Shown one piece after another: positions 52,417 through 61,753 of a stretch of 64,000 bases of DNA. Both the position numbers and the translations under genes were made by a program. This DNA comes from G963662905 sp963676415 (GTDB lineage: Bacteria > Bacteroidota > Bacteroidia > Bacteroidales > WRLA01): the NCBI GenBank assembly GCA_963676415.1, contig OY781097.1, positions 682,001 to 746,000 on the forward strand, written 5' to 3'. The notes beneath the pieces were generated by a model, which was given only the letters and a program-made list of their open reading frames with translations, did not search any database and had not been told where the DNA came from. Position 1 is the first letter of the stretch; each line of letters opens with the position of its first letter.

Positions 52417-54954
52417 CTAAAAATTAACCACCAGGCGCACATTCAACTGGCGTGGGGTAAGGTAGTTGGGCACAGCATATTTGCGTCCGGTCACATCGGT
52501 TACCCAGAGATAGGAAACAGTATTGGAAAATTGCAGCAAATTAAAGACCTCAGCGGTTATAAAAGCGGATTCGATAAAACGGAAGGGGCCTGATTTGATA
52601 TCGCGGGTATTTTCGCCCACCAGCTCTTTGGAAAAACCGATATCCACCCTACGATAAGCGGGCATGCGGTATGTTTGCTCGTATTTCTCCGATTTTGGCG
52701 GGCCGAAAGGCAATCCTGTGCCAAAAACCAAACGCAGCTGCATTCGCCAGGTAGGATTTCCGGGCAGGTAATCCTGGAAAAACAAACTAAAACTCACGCG
52801 CTGATCTGTTGGACGGGGAATAAAGCCCGGTTCCACACGCACACTGTCCACAACTGTTTGATCTTCTGTATATCCGGGAATAATTATTTCTCCTTCTGCA
52901 TTGAGGTAATCGAAATAAAAATCATTCTCGATGTCCTCTTCGGTTTTCATAATCGAGAGGCTGGCCCAGGAATCCACGCCTTTTACAAATTCTCCATTTA
53001 TTTTAAAATCGATACCGGCAGCATATCCATATGCCAGGTTTTCAGCGGAATATCGCAGGCGCACATTATCAACCACATAAGGGATCAGGTTGTCGAGGTA
53101 TTTGTAATAGGCTTCCGAAACAAACTTAAAAGGGCGTCCCCAGGCCATAAAATTCCAGTCCATTCCGGCAACGAAATGAATGGAAGTCTGGGCTTTAAGG
53201 TCTTTATTAATCTCGCCTTTGTCGTTTCTCAGCTCGCGGTAAAATGGCGGCTGGTAATAATATCCCGTGGAGAAACGGAACATCACATCCCTTTCCCAAT
53301 TGGGTTTCCAGGCAATATTGGCACGCGGGCTGAGTAAAAACTGCTTGTTCACATCCCAGTAATTTCCACGCAAACCGGCAGTTAGGGTAATATCGCTGGC
53401 CGGAAAAGTCCAGCTGCCCTGAACAAAACCGGTATAACGGTTGGATTGCAGGTCAATATCTGTTTTGATGACATCGTTTAAAACAAGTGGCTGGATGTTT
53501 TGCACATCCGGAACGGTATATCCGATTGAATCGGCAGGATGGGGCAGGCTAAAACCCGCAGAATCAATCATCTCCCACTCATTGAGATGATCTGTAATAT
53601 CTTCATGCTGATAGCGGAATCCCCATTCAAAAATATTTTCATCGATATTGAGCAATCCTCGGTGTTCAATATTATACACATTGGCAACCAGTTTATTACG
53701 GGCATGATTCAAATAAGAACCTACGCCATTGGCTTCCACAACTTCACCAAAAGTTTCGCTGCCGGCCTGTGTTTCGAGACGTCCGATCCAGTATTGCCCA
53801 AGCAGGTCATAATTTTCCTGTTCATCGGTATGGAACGTACTGGCAATCAGTTTCAGGCTAAGATTTTCCTGTGGTTTAAAGCGAACAGTAGCCGCTCCGG
53901 TATAATTCTGGAACTTATCATTTTCCTGACCTTCAAAATAAATACTAAGACGGTAGGCTTCCTGCACAGTTCCAAAATCCGTCTGGCGGTCTTCGGGAAC
54001 CAGTTTATAGGAATTATTGGCAAAATTCCCGAGCACAGAAACTTCCCATTTCGGATTGATTTTGTACATCAGCATTCCCTGTACATCCGTAAAGGAGGGA
54101 CGGTATTCGCCTTTGGTCTGCAAGCTGGAAAGCAGGTATTGGTTTGATTTCTGCCGTGCGCCAAAAAGGTAGGAAAGTTTTTTATTTTTTGTGGCACCTT
54201 CGAGATGCAGGCCACCGCCCAGAAGGCTCAGGTTAACCGAACCGGCAAATTTTTCCGGACGTTTGTATTTGATATCCAGCACCGACGACATTTTATCGCC
54301 ATAGCGTGCCTGAAACCCTCCGGCAGAGAAAAGAATAGAGGAAACCAGATCAGAATTCAAAAAGCTCAATCCTTCTTGTTGGCCGGAGCGCACGAGAAAA
54401 GGCTTATATATCTCAATATCATTAACATACACCAGGTTTTCATCATAATTTCCACCACGAACGGAATACTGCGAGCTCAGTTCGTTATTGGATGAAACAC
54501 CAATTTGCGTCTGCACCAGCGCTTCAATGGCATTGCCCGACATGGACGGGATTACCGTAGCTTCTTTTGGTGAAATTGGCGTAAGCGTTGATGAGCGCAC
54601 CTGGCGGTCTTCGATAACAAGGCTGGGCAAATTTGTGGTGGAGAGGCTCAATTCGAGGCGCAGCATTTTCTGTTCGCCGGCTTTTAAATTTAATGGAACG
54701 CTCAATGAATTATATCCCACATAACTCACCAGCAGATTGATTTCTCCGACAGGCACTTCGAGTGTAAATGCCCCTTTTTGGTTGCTGGTAGTACCGCCCG
54801 GAAGACCTTCAATGGCAATATTTGCAAGCTCCACAGCCTTGTTTTTTTCATTTTTTATGATGCCGTGCACCACTGCTGTCTCCTGAGCCAGGAGCACAAC
54901 ATTAATCAACAAACTGAAAATCAGTAATAAACAGACTGTATATATATTTTTCAA
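52417..54954 (-). CDS. TonB-dependent outer-membrane receptor
   Basis: 845 aa: signal peptide (LLLIFSLLINVVLLAQE), carboxypeptidase-regulatory-like beta-sandwich (about 25-115: VVHGIIKNEKNKAVELANIA), plug domain (about 120-235: AIEALVQTQIGVSSNNELSS, QYSVRGGNYDENLVYVNDIE) and a 22-strand beta-barrel ending in LVVNF with a terminal aromatic as expected for barrel assembly. No SusD-like partner gene is adjacent, so a polysaccharide-utilisation SusC role is unlikely; the ligand is unknown. The gap to pyrH is 137 bases. Confidence 0.93.
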   Translation of the reverse strand: MKNIYTVCLLLIFSLLINVVLLAQETAVVHGIIKNEKNKAVELANIAIEGLPGGTTSNQKGAFTLEVPVGEINLLVSYVGYNSLSVPLNLKAGEQKMLRLELSLSTTNLPSLVIEDRQVRSSTLTPISPKEATVIPSMSGNAIEALVQTQIGVSSNNELSSQYSVRGGNYDENLVYVNDIEIYKPFLVRSGQQEGLSFLNSDLVSSILFSAGGFQARYGDKMSSVLDIKYKRPEKFAGSVNLSLLGGGLHLEGATKNKKLSYLFGARQKSNQYLLSSLQTKGEYRPSFTDVQGMLMYKINPKWEVSVLGNFANNSYKLVPEDRQTDFGTVQEAYRLSIYFEGQENDKFQNYTGAATVRFKPQENLSLKLIASTFHTDEQENYDLLGQYWIGRLETQAGSETFGEVVEANGVGSYLNHARNKLVANVYNIEHRGLLNIDENIFEWGFRYQHEDITDHLNEWEMIDSAGFSLPHPADSIGYTVPDVQNIQPLVLNDVIKTDIDLQSNRYTGFVQGSWTFPASDITLTAGLRGNYWDVNKQFLLSPRANIAWKPNWERDVMFRFSTGYYYQPPFYRELRNDKGEINKDLKAQTSIHFVAGMDWNFMAWGRPFKFVSEAYYKYLDNLIPYVVDNVRLRYSAENLAYGYAAGIDFKINGEFVKGVDSWASLSIMKTEEDIENDFYFDYLNAEGEIIIPGYTEDQTVVDSVRVEPGFIPRPTDQRVSFSLFFQDYLPGNPTWRMQLRLVFGTGLPFGPPKSEKYEQTYRMPAYRRVDIGFSKELVGENTRDIKSGPFRFIESAFITAEVFNLLQFSNTVSYLWVTDVTGRKYAVPNYLTPRQLNVRLVVNF

Positions 54955-55158
54955 AACGATAATTTCTTTAAGCTAAAATATTGCCGGCCACAAATATAGC
55001 TATGTTTTATAATTAAAAGCTTCGGATTGATTTGCAAAACAAAATTTGTGTACAATTAAAGCCCAGATTATGAAACGAGGTGATGGCGCTCTTAGTATTT
55101 GAAACATTTATTGATTGTTGGCGGAGAACATATCCTGTGGCACTGGCAAGCACAAACG

Positions 55159-55191
55159 AAAAAAGCCGTTGTTTTTTCAAACAACAGCCTT
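55159..55191 (-). terminator. Terminator after rpmB
   Basis: On the minus strand AAGGCTGTTGTTT / AAACAACGGCTTTTTT with a short loop, 23 bases after the rpmB stop. Confidence 0.85.
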
Positions 55192-55213
55192 ATATCGTGA
55201 AGTAATATTACTC

Positions 55214-55453
55214 TTACTTATCGAGGAAGCCTTTTTCGCGGGCTTCTTTAACACATGCGTAAACACCTTTTTTGTTGATGTTGCGCAGGCCATGAGCAGA
55301 AACTCTAAGTGTTATCCACTTATCCTCTTCTGGCACATAAAATTTCTTTGTATGCAGGTTGATATTGAACCTTCTTTTGGTTTTAATATTTGAGTGAGAA
55401 ACGTTGTTTCCAACCATGAACCTTTTCCCGGTAATTTGACAAATCTTAGACAT
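55214..55453 (-). CDS. rpmB: 50S ribosomal protein L28
   Basis: 79 aa with the full family pattern: MSKICQITGKRFMVGNNVSH, then KTKRRFNINLHTKKFYVPEE and WITLRVSAHGLRNINKKGVY. It follows cinA by about 100 bases on the same strand and is followed directly by a terminator. In many Bacteroidota the next genes are rpmG, a small DUF4295 protein and ftsY; none of them is here. Confidence 0.97.
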   Translation of the reverse strand: MSKICQITGKRFMVGNNVSHSNIKTKRRFNINLHTKKFYVPEEDKWITLRVSAHGLRNINKKGVYACVKEAREKGFLDK

Positions 55454-55555
55454 CGTTCTTCCTTTTAAAATGGGTTTTTGAAAACGGAGTGCAAAGAACG
55501 TTATTTTTTTTGAATTAACAAACGAAAAAAACGATTTTTTGCACCGAACAAAACA

Positions 55556-56821
55556 TCATTGCTTAGATTGCTGCTTTTCTGCACTTTGTATTAATTCCAT
55601 GCGCAGCATATTTAGGGCGGATATTGCCGTCATGCGGATATTGCGAAAACGGTGTTTGCTCAGGTGCAACAGCTTTGCTTTTGTTCCATTGGGCCCGGCC
55701 AAAGCAATCCAGATGGTTCCAACGGGTTTTTCTTCCGTACCGCCATCAGGGCCTGCAATGCCCGAAGTAGCCAAAGCATAATCCGAGCCGAGTTTTTTTC
55801 TGGCCCCTTCGGCCATTTGCCTGATTACTTCCTCGCTTACGGCACCTACATCCAGCAAGGATTGGTGCGAAACATCCAACAGGCTTTCTTTCACGTCGTA
55901 GGCATAGGCCGTAATTGACCCGAGATAATATGATGAGCTTCCTGGAACAGATGTAATCAGATGCGAAAGGTAACCTCCGGTACAGCTTTCGGCCAATGTC
56001 AGGTTTTTGCCGGCATCCTTTAACAATATGCCTATGGTTTCTTCCATCGTTTGGTCATCATAAGCAAAAACCAGCTCAGGAATCAGCTGAAGCAGTTTGT
56101 CCACCTCGCTTTCCACCAGCATGCGCACTTTTTCTTTGTCTGTCCCCGAAGCACTCAGGCGCATACGCACAATCCCGGGTTGCGGCAGATAAGCCAGTTT
56201 CACCTCTTGGGGCAAGGCAGATTCCCAGTCTTTTATGCGTTCGGCCAGAAAAGATTCGCCCAAGCCGTGGGTCATCACCGTTTTTTTATAGATAAAGGGC
56301 AATTGAAACCTTTTGCGGATGGCAGGTATGGCTTCTTCGGCAACAATGGCTTTCATTTCGAAAGGCACGCCCGGCATGGAGATGAATACTTTGCCGTCTT
56401 TTTCGAACCACATCCCCTTGGCCGTTCCCTGCGAATTGTTCAGATGAAGGGCATCTTTGGGCAGCATTGCCTGATTGCGGTTACTTTCGGTCATCGGGAA
56501 ATTACGCTTGCGGAACATTTCCACAATATACTGATAGGTTTCTTCATAAAACTCCAGCTCCGTATCGAAATATTCGCAAAGCGCAGGCTTGGTGATATCG
56601 TCGGCGGTGGGGCCCAAGCCTCCTGTCATCATAACAAGATCTGCTTTTTGCGATGCCGCATCCAGGGCTTCAAAAATTTCGCCCTTTTGATCGCTGATGC
56701 TGGTAATCCGCACAACACGTATTCCTTCTTCCGTAAGTTTTTCGGCAATCCAGGCCGAATTGGAATCGATCACCTGACCGATCAGCAATTCATCGCCTAT
56801 GCTGATAATTTCTGCATTCAT
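55556..56821 (-). CDS. cinA: CinA-like protein (nicotinamide-nucleotide amidase/ADP-ribose pyrophosphatase)
   Basis: 421 aa, two domains. The N-terminal MoCF-biosynthesis-type domain (COG1058, about 1-170) has ISIGDELLIGQVIDSNSAWI and MMTGGLGPTADDITKPAL. The C-terminal CinA/PncC domain (about 255-415) has LAESCTGGYLSHLITSVPGS, YAYDVKESLLDV and ATSGIAGPDGGTEEKPVGTI. The C-terminal domain deamidates nicotinamide mononucleotide in pyridine-nucleotide salvage. The gene name reflects competence induction in streptococci, which need not apply here. Confidence 0.95.
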   Translation of the reverse strand: MNAEIISIGDELLIGQVIDSNSAWIAEKLTEEGIRVVRITSISDQKGEIFEALDAASQKADLVMMTGGLGPTADDITKPALCEYFDTELEFYEETYQYIVEMFRKRNFPMTESNRNQAMLPKDALHLNNSQGTAKGMWFEKDGKVFISMPGVPFEMKAIVAEEAIPAIRKRFQLPFIYKKTVMTHGLGESFLAERIKDWESALPQEVKLAYLPQPGIVRMRLSASGTDKEKVRMLVESEVDKLLQLIPELVFAYDDQTMEETIGILLKDAGKNLTLAESCTGGYLSHLITSVPGSSSYYLGSITAYAYDVKESLLDVSHQSLLDVGAVSEEVIRQMAEGARKKLGSDYALATSGIAGPDGGTEEKPVGTIWIALAGPNGTKAKLLHLSKHRFRNIRMTAISALNMLRMELIQSAEKQQSKQ

Positions 56822-57241
56822 TGCTTAATAATTTTGCGGCAAAAGTACAGAAATATCTTATCCTTAAAAGGAACAAGGCTTAAGCGGATCAACTAATTTA
56901 TGGTTCTACTAGGAATTTCGTGGGTAACAATAATGTTTGAAAATAATATGCAGATATTTATTAATAAACTATTGATCCCTAACAGATTCCTCCCTTCACA
57001 AAACCTTAATCACTTCGTTTTGCTTTGTTCCGGTCGGAATGACGCCGTTTATTAGGCGTTTAAGGCAAATGCGGCGAGGACACAATAGTATATTTTAAAC
57101 ACGTCCTCGCCGCATTTGCCTCCTGACTCTATAAAAATGCGCCATTCCGACAAAGTTTCCGAAGTATGAGGAAAACTTTGGAGGAATCTGTTTGAAATAG
57201 CATTCTAATTTCTTTCCACGAAATTCCGTGTAGAACCTAAT
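56822..57241. other. Gene-free stretch almost filled by a MITE-like element
   Basis: 420 bases between cinA and the serine hydrolase. 56902-57237 is the inverted-repeat element; the remaining 80 bases on the cinA side hold no clear signal. Confidence 0.8.
56902..57237. mobile_element. MITE-like element with 22-bp terminal inverted repeats and nested palindromes (336 bp)
   Basis: The ends are inverted repeats, GGTTCTACTAGGAATTTCGTGG (first 20 bases shown in finding) at 56902-56923 and its partner at 57216-57237, 20 of 22 bases matching. Inside lie further arms: AACAGATTCCTCC (56981) with GGAGGAATCTGTT (57180), GGTCGGAATGACGC with GCGCCATTCCGAC, and a perfect 19-bp stem AGGCAAATGCGGCGAGGAC (57062 on) with GTCCTCGCCGCATTTGCCT (57103 on). 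There is no coding frame. It ends 4 bases before the stop of the serine-hydrolase gene (minus strand). Confidence 0.8.
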
Positions 57242-59629
57242 TTATAAAACAATAAAACTATGCTTTTGAGATATTCCAGAAGAGTGAACCCTTAAAAAAT
57301 AAAACCCGGGCGAAAATCCATCCAGACCTATACGATGCAATTCGCCGGACAAGTTCCGCTCAAAGCATTTAGTCCCTGATGAATTAAACACCTCCAGCAT
57401 ACAAGGAAAACCTCCCAATAATTCAACACTTATTTTTCCATTGACAGCAGGATTGGGATAAATTTTAATTTCATTTAAAGCAGCATCATTTTCGGGCAAA
57501 TCTTGCGGACCTGCAAAGAAATCCAAGATGCGCTGCATCAGTTCTGTGCGTTTTGCCTGCTGATGAATGGATGAAAACCCAAAAGGCAGGTACACCAGGC
57601 GATAGGGGCCGTCATACATCAAGCCCGCACCATTACCCGATTGGCTGAATTCAAAAATCAGTTCGGCGCCACTAAGGGCATTGATGGAAGATGGCGAATA
57701 TTGGGTATTGCTGCCATCGCCACCGGTGATAAAGAAATTCATTCCTTCGGTAAGTGTCCCGTCTTTTCCTATGACTACCTGATTGGCATTTTCCGTTGGC
57801 AAAACTTCTTCGGCATGCAGCCAATTGTCATAAAAGCTTGTGCTGTCCAGCGATTCACCGGCATTTTGGCTGCTCAGGAAAAAGCGTCCGCCAGCTTCAA
57901 GATAAGCTGCAATCAATTGCTGTTCGTCATTTTTTATAATCTGGTGAAAATTTTGATTTTCCAGTCCTGTAAACCAGCAAACAGCTTCAAAGCTTTTCAT
58001 AAAATCCACATTCAGACCCTGCCGAAGGTTCAGGTCAATCAATTGTGCTGTTTTTCCGCATCCGGCCACTGCGTCAAGATAATAATTGCTTACCGAAGCA
58101 TGATTGCTGTATATATGCTCCTCGTCTTTCACAAGCAAAACATCGGCCTGACCGAGATATACGTTCAAGTCCAGGCTATCGGTTAAAACATCATCCTGAT
58201 AAAACTTCAAACAGAGCGTCGCATTTTGCGGTTGATCAAAAAAGCCTGTCTCAAATTCAAATAAGAGGGGCTCCCCACATATTTGCCCGGCCAAAAGTTC
58301 ATCAACAATTGCTTCATACTGGGTAATTTGAACAAGGGAAGACCGGCTCTCGAGTAAGGCGCTGATATTGTGCAAATCCCAATCTGTTTTATTTCGGATA
58401 TTCAGTTTTAAAACTGCATTTTCATTTTCATCCAAAATCCCTTCTCCGCCTTCGTCCTCAATATCCATATCAACCAGGGCAAGTTTTTTGTAATCCCGGG
58501 CATACTGGTAAAGCATATTAAGGATATTCCAGGGTTCGCCATCACCATTGGAAAGCAGGCAAACGCCCCAATCCTCTTCTTTATCAAAAAATATTGCTGT
58601 TTTTACCCTGTTTGTTCCTGTGGCGCTGTAGCCTCCCGTATGCCCCCAGATTTCATTCACATATTCAAAGGCAAAAAGCAGTCCGGCATAAGGCGAAACA
58701 TCAGGATATTGTGGCGTACACATCAGTTCCAACGTTTCGGGACTGATCAGCTGCCGCCCTTTGAAATTTCCGTTATTCAAAAGCATCATCATAAAATTAT
58801 TCAGCTCCGGAATACGTGTATGCAGGAATCCAGCAGGGAACATTGGTGCGCTCCTGAAGCCCTCGGCATGGTATTGATTGTTGCGCAAAGAGTATTCCAT
58901 GGCCAGGTTTGCCGTATCCAGATCAGCCAAATAAAAAGTGCTGTGCGTCATCTCCAGAGGATCCAAAATATGCTCCTGCATATATTCCGCATAAGGCTGA
59001 GCGCTCACACATTCAATAATAAACCCCACCAAAGTGGCGCCCACATTGGAATACATACTTCCATCACCCGGGCGATAATTGGCAAATGATGAGGCAGCAC
59101 CATAGTATGCACCACCCGGAAGCAGATAATTTTCAAGGAATTCGCCCATGCTGATTTCCGTATCTTCATTAAAGCTCATCAGCGAATTAATCACATCCCA
59201 ATTATCCATGATACCGGCAGTATGCGCCATCAGCATGCGTAGGGTGATGTTGTCGTTGGGATAAGCAGGATGCCGGATTTCAAAAGGAAGGTAAAGATTA
59301 ACCGACGAATCGAGATGCACCAGGCCCTGTTCCTGCAGCTGCATCAAAGCGATACCGGTGAATGGCTTTGTAGCGGAATACAGCAGGTAGTCCGTAGTGT
59401 CGGTAGCCGGGCGGTCTGCCTCCCTGTTCATCATACCAAAACTGCCCTGCCAGGCAATGTCCCCGTTTTTGATAATAGAGGCACTCAGCCCGCTTATGTT
59501 ATAGGCCGACATCTGGTTTTCGATTAAGGCCGCCAGGGTTTCCGGGCTTACCTGAGCCTTTGATTTTGAAAACGGGACGAAAATCAAAATAGAGACGAAA
59601 AACAATAAAGTGTTGTTGAAACTTTTCAT
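57242..59629 (-). CDS. Secreted serine beta-lactamase-like hydrolase with T9SS sorting domain (795 aa)
   Basis: Signal peptide ending SKSKAQ, then a class C beta-lactamase/DD-peptidase-like domain (PF00144 type, about 30-375) with all three active-site motifs: SATK at residues 85-88, YSN in GSMYSNVGATLVG, and HTGG in WGHTGGYSATG. Such enzymes are esterases, peptidases or penicillin-binding proteins more often than antibiotic-degrading enzymes. A beta-sandwich of about 100 residues and a glutamine-amidotransferase-like segment (LEAGGRFFLSSQNAGESLDS) follow, then a T9SS type A domain (IYPNPAVNGKISVELLGG, GFYFLRVHSSG, SFIVL). A MITE-like element abuts its 3' end. Confidence 0.9.
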   Translation of the reverse strand: MKSFNNTLLFFVSILIFVPFSKSKAQVSPETLAALIENQMSAYNISGLSASIIKNGDIAWQGSFGMMNREADRPATDTTDYLLYSATKPFTGIALMQLQEQGLVHLDSSVNLYLPFEIRHPAYPNDNITLRMLMAHTAGIMDNWDVINSLMSFNEDTEISMGEFLENYLLPGGAYYGAASSFANYRPGDGSMYSNVGATLVGFIIECVSAQPYAEYMQEHILDPLEMTHSTFYLADLDTANLAMEYSLRNNQYHAEGFRSAPMFPAGFLHTRIPELNNFMMMLLNNGNFKGRQLISPETLELMCTPQYPDVSPYAGLLFAFEYVNEIWGHTGGYSATGTNRVKTAIFFDKEEDWGVCLLSNGDGEPWNILNMLYQYARDYKKLALVDMDIEDEGGEGILDENENAVLKLNIRNKTDWDLHNISALLESRSSLVQITQYEAIVDELLAGQICGEPLLFEFETGFFDQPQNATLCLKFYQDDVLTDSLDLNVYLGQADVLLVKDEEHIYSNHASVSNYYLDAVAGCGKTAQLIDLNLRQGLNVDFMKSFEAVCWFTGLENQNFHQIIKNDEQQLIAAYLEAGGRFFLSSQNAGESLDSTSFYDNWLHAEEVLPTENANQVVIGKDGTLTEGMNFFITGGDGSNTQYSPSSINALSGAELIFEFSQSGNGAGLMYDGPYRLVYLPFGFSSIHQQAKRTELMQRILDFFAGPQDLPENDAALNEIKIYPNPAVNGKISVELLGGFPCMLEVFNSSGTKCFERNLSGELHRIGLDGFSPGFYFLRVHSSGISQKHSFIVL

Positions 59630-59694
59630 GACATATAGTTTTTCTTCAAAATTATATAGCCATGATTTAAAAATCAGTGCCTTTTTTCAGATGC

Positions 59695-59767
59695 AGGCTT
59701 TCAGTTTCCCGGCGTTGGGTTTTTCTCACTGGCGTATGAGAAAAGCAGATTATGGTACAAAACTTTT
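59695..59767. repeat. 73-bp direct repeat, left copy
   Basis: 68 of 73 bases match 61909-61981. On the minus strand it contains a copy of the last six codons of the LytTR regulator (with changes, Lys-Ser-Phe-Val-Pro-stop) and what follows that gene. Confidence 0.9.
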
Positions 59768-59769
59768 CC

Positions 59770-60290
59770 AGTTTCCCGGACAAGACACTCATTCTTAATT
59801 TAGGTACAAGTATAACATTTCTATAATCAAAAAATATGCCTTTGCCTGTCATTTTTATTCCTTTTGTCTTGGCACAAAAGGAAACAAAAAGCCAAGTCAA
59901 AACAAAGCTTCCCCCCGCTCTTCCCGATGCCAAGAATTTCCAATCAAAGTAGTGCCTCGTGCCTCGGCAAAGCTTAAACCCCTTTGATGGGATTCTAAGC
60001 ATCGGGAATTCACCCTCATCCGGCCCGCCTTTCGGCAGGCTCAAGAACCACTGTTTTGACAGGCCGACCCGCTGTCTAAACGAGGATGATTCTTGTTTTG
60101 AAAACAATTTGATTAAAAATTACGTCTAATGCAAAATCATTAGAAGTATTCGTAAAACAGCTGGTTAATCCTGATCTCATTTTTGCACAAATACTTTTAT
60201 TGCCTGCAAAAATGAGAGCGGTATTCCCAAAAATAAGGCAAGGCGCTTTATAAAAAATTGATGCTTAAATAATTAGTGCTTGTCCATAAT
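59770..60290. mobile_element. Dispersed ~0.5-kb repeat element, copy B
   Basis: The core 59851-60121 is about 96% identical to 43614-43884, with homologous left and right shoulders as in copy A. It begins directly after the left 73-bp repeat. The right side has been separated from the second 73-bp repeat by an IS3 insertion. Confidence 0.8.
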
Positions 60291-60394
60291 GTCTCCCGAA
60301 GCTTCGGGATTATTTCTTTTGCCGGAAACAGTGTATAGTCCTGATATAGGTTGACCAGAATTACAATTAGAAGTCAACTAAATCAAGGATTAAA

Positions 60395-60772
60395 ATGAAG
60401 AGAAGAACAAAGATGAACTACCCAGAAGATTTCAAGCTTCGTGTAGTTAAAGAAGTGTTATCAGGTAAGTACAGCAAAGAAGAGGCGCGGCGTATTTACG
60501 GTATTCAGAGTAATTGTGCAATTTTGTACTGGATTCGCCAGTTTAGTGGCCAATCGAATTACAGAGAAGGGGGCATATCCCAAATAAATCCAGAGCTAAT
60601 GGAAAACAAGAAACAAGAAATAGATAAGGATCAGGAGATCAGGGACCTTCAAGCTCAGTTAAAGAAGGAGCAGCTCAGGGCCGACCTGTGGCAAAAGATG
60701 GTGGATGTAGCAGAAGAAGAATTAAAAATTGATATCAGAAAAAAGTATGGAGCCAAGCTGTCCAACAACTAA
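60395..60772 (+). CDS. IS3-family transposase OrfA (HTH)
   Basis: 125 aa: N-terminal helix-turn-helix (YPEDFKLRVVKEVLSGKYSK, EEARRIYGIQSNCAILYWIR) that binds the IS ends, then a leucine-zipper-like coiled coil (about 70-120, IRDLQAQLKKEQLRADLWQK) used for dimerisation. It overlaps orfB by 40 bases and is joined to it by -1 frameshifting. Confidence 0.93.
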   Translation: MKRRTKMNYPEDFKLRVVKEVLSGKYSKEEARRIYGIQSNCAILYWIRQFSGQSNYREGGISQINPELMENKKQEIDKDQEIRDLQAQLKKEQLRADLWQKMVDVAEEELKIDIRKKYGAKLSNN

Positions 60773-61689
60773 AAGCAGACAAAGGTTCGAGGGCAACAAT
60801 CAAAGACCTTTGCGGACTGCTTGGCTATAGCAAACAGGCATATTACAAGAATATTCGCCATAATGAAGAATCTATTTACCAGGAAGACATAATTATTGAA
60901 CTGATAAAATCAAAACGAAGGTTATGGAAAAAAGGGAGTGGCAGGAACTTGCTTTGCAGCTTGCAAGAAGACTTAAAAGCCCACAATATCAGCATAGGGC
61001 GAGACCGTTTCTATGATTTGTTGCGCAGGCATGGTCTGTTGTTAAGAAAATCAAAGCGCAGGGCTTATACAACAAACAGTTATCATCATTATCACAAGTA
61101 TCCGAATTTGATAAGAGGTTTAATTCCCAATGGCCCTTCTCAGGTATTGGTTTCAGATATAACCTATGTTTGGATCAAGGGCAATGACAGTTTTGCTTAT
61201 CTATCCCTTGTTACAGATATGTATTCTCGTAAAATAGTTGGATTTGATGTTAGTGGCTCATTAGAAGCTACTGGCGCATTGAGGGCTTTAAAGAAAGCCA
61301 CACGAGGACTAAAGGCACATGGGTGTATCCATCATTCAGACCGGGGCGTCCAATATTGTTGCGACAAATACATCAAACACCTTAATAAATGCCGTATGGC
61401 AATTAGCATGACGGAAAATGGGGATCCACTGGAAAACCCTATTGCAGAACGTGTTAACCGAACAATAAAAGAAGAATTTACCAATGACAAAACCATATCA
61501 TTCAGTAGTTTGGCCGAAGCCAAAAAAGAACTTCCCCAATTTATAAACTTCTATAATACAAAGCGCCCACACAGAAGTGTCGAAATGATGACCCCAGAGA
61601 AGGCTCATCAAAAAACTGGAGAACTTAAAAGGTGCTGGAAAACTTATTACAGAAAGCGTCCAGAAGTGGCATTAGAAAAATTGAATTAA
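60733..61689 (+). CDS. IS3-family transposase OrfB (DDE integrase), made as OrfAB by -1 frameshift
   Basis: The orfB frame opens right after a TGA at 60730-60732 and has no good own start before 60949 (a TTG). The slippery heptamer A-AAA-AAG at 60739-60745 lies in the overlap in the right phase for a -1 shift, so the product is OrfAB. The junction region VWSQAVQQLKADKGSRATIK and LCGLLGYSKQAYYKNIRHNE is the typical OrfB start. Catalytic DDE: Asp in VLVSDITYVW, Asp in HHSDRGVQYC, Glu in NPIAERVNRTIKEEF; HTH_21 and rve core between. The C-terminus ends TPEKAHQKTG as usual. Confidence 0.93.
   Translation, partial: YQKKVWSQAVQQLKADKGSRATIKDLCGLLGYSKQAYYKNIRHNEESIYQEDIIIELIKSKRRLWKKGSGRNLLCSLQEDLKAHNISIGRDRFYDLLRRHGLLLRKSKRRAYTTNSYHHYHKYPNLIRGLIPNGPSQVLVSDITYVWIKGNDSFAYLSLVTDMYSRKIVGFDVSGSLEATGALRALKKATRGLKAHGCIHHSDRGVQYCCDKYIKHLNKCRMAISMTENGDPLENPIAERVNRTIKEEFTNDKTISFSSLAEAKKELPQFINFYNTKRPHRSVEMMTPEKAHQKTGELKRCWKTYYRKRPEVALEKLN
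60739..60745 (+). promoter_or_regulatory. Programmed -1 ribosomal frameshift site (A6G)
   Basis: AAAAAAG read as A AAA AAG in the orfA frame, 10 codons before the orfA stop; the classic IS3-family signal. Confidence 0.85.
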
Positions 61690-61705
61690 TATATTTGTCG
61701 AACAA

Positions 61706-61753
61706 ACTCTTTTTTCTTCTTTCCGGGGATCCCCGGAAAGAAGAAAAAAGAGT
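61706..61753. repeat. Perfect 48-bp palindrome at the right end of the IS
   Basis: 24-bp arms with no loop, centred on GGATCC at 61729/61730: the left arm is ACTCTTTTTTCTTCTTTCCG plus GGGA, the right arm its exact complement. It directly adjoins the right terminal repeat. In RNA it gives a very strong hairpin ending in an A or T-rich base, so it may act as a terminator for the transposase or as a shield against read-in transcription. Confidence 0.9.

Larger units (their letters stand above)
59630..60394. other. Gene-free stretch with flanking repeat and dispersed element copy B
   Basis: 765 bases between the serine hydrolase and the transposase: 73-bp direct repeat (59695-59767), dispersed element copy B (about 59770-60290), and the left end of the IS element from 60332. 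The 147-codon minus-strand frame here (59667-60107) runs through the repeats and is not supported as a gene. Confidence 0.75.

Noticed and set aside
52280..52417. 46-residue N-terminal extension of PyrH
   Set aside because: No similarity to the family, which starts at MKYQRVLLKLSGE; the extension spans the intergenic region.
57242..59629. Antibiotic-resistance beta-lactamase
   Set aside because: The SxxK, YSN and HTG motifs fit the broad PF00144 serine-hydrolase family; the large size, extra domains and T9SS tail argue for a secreted esterase or peptidase.
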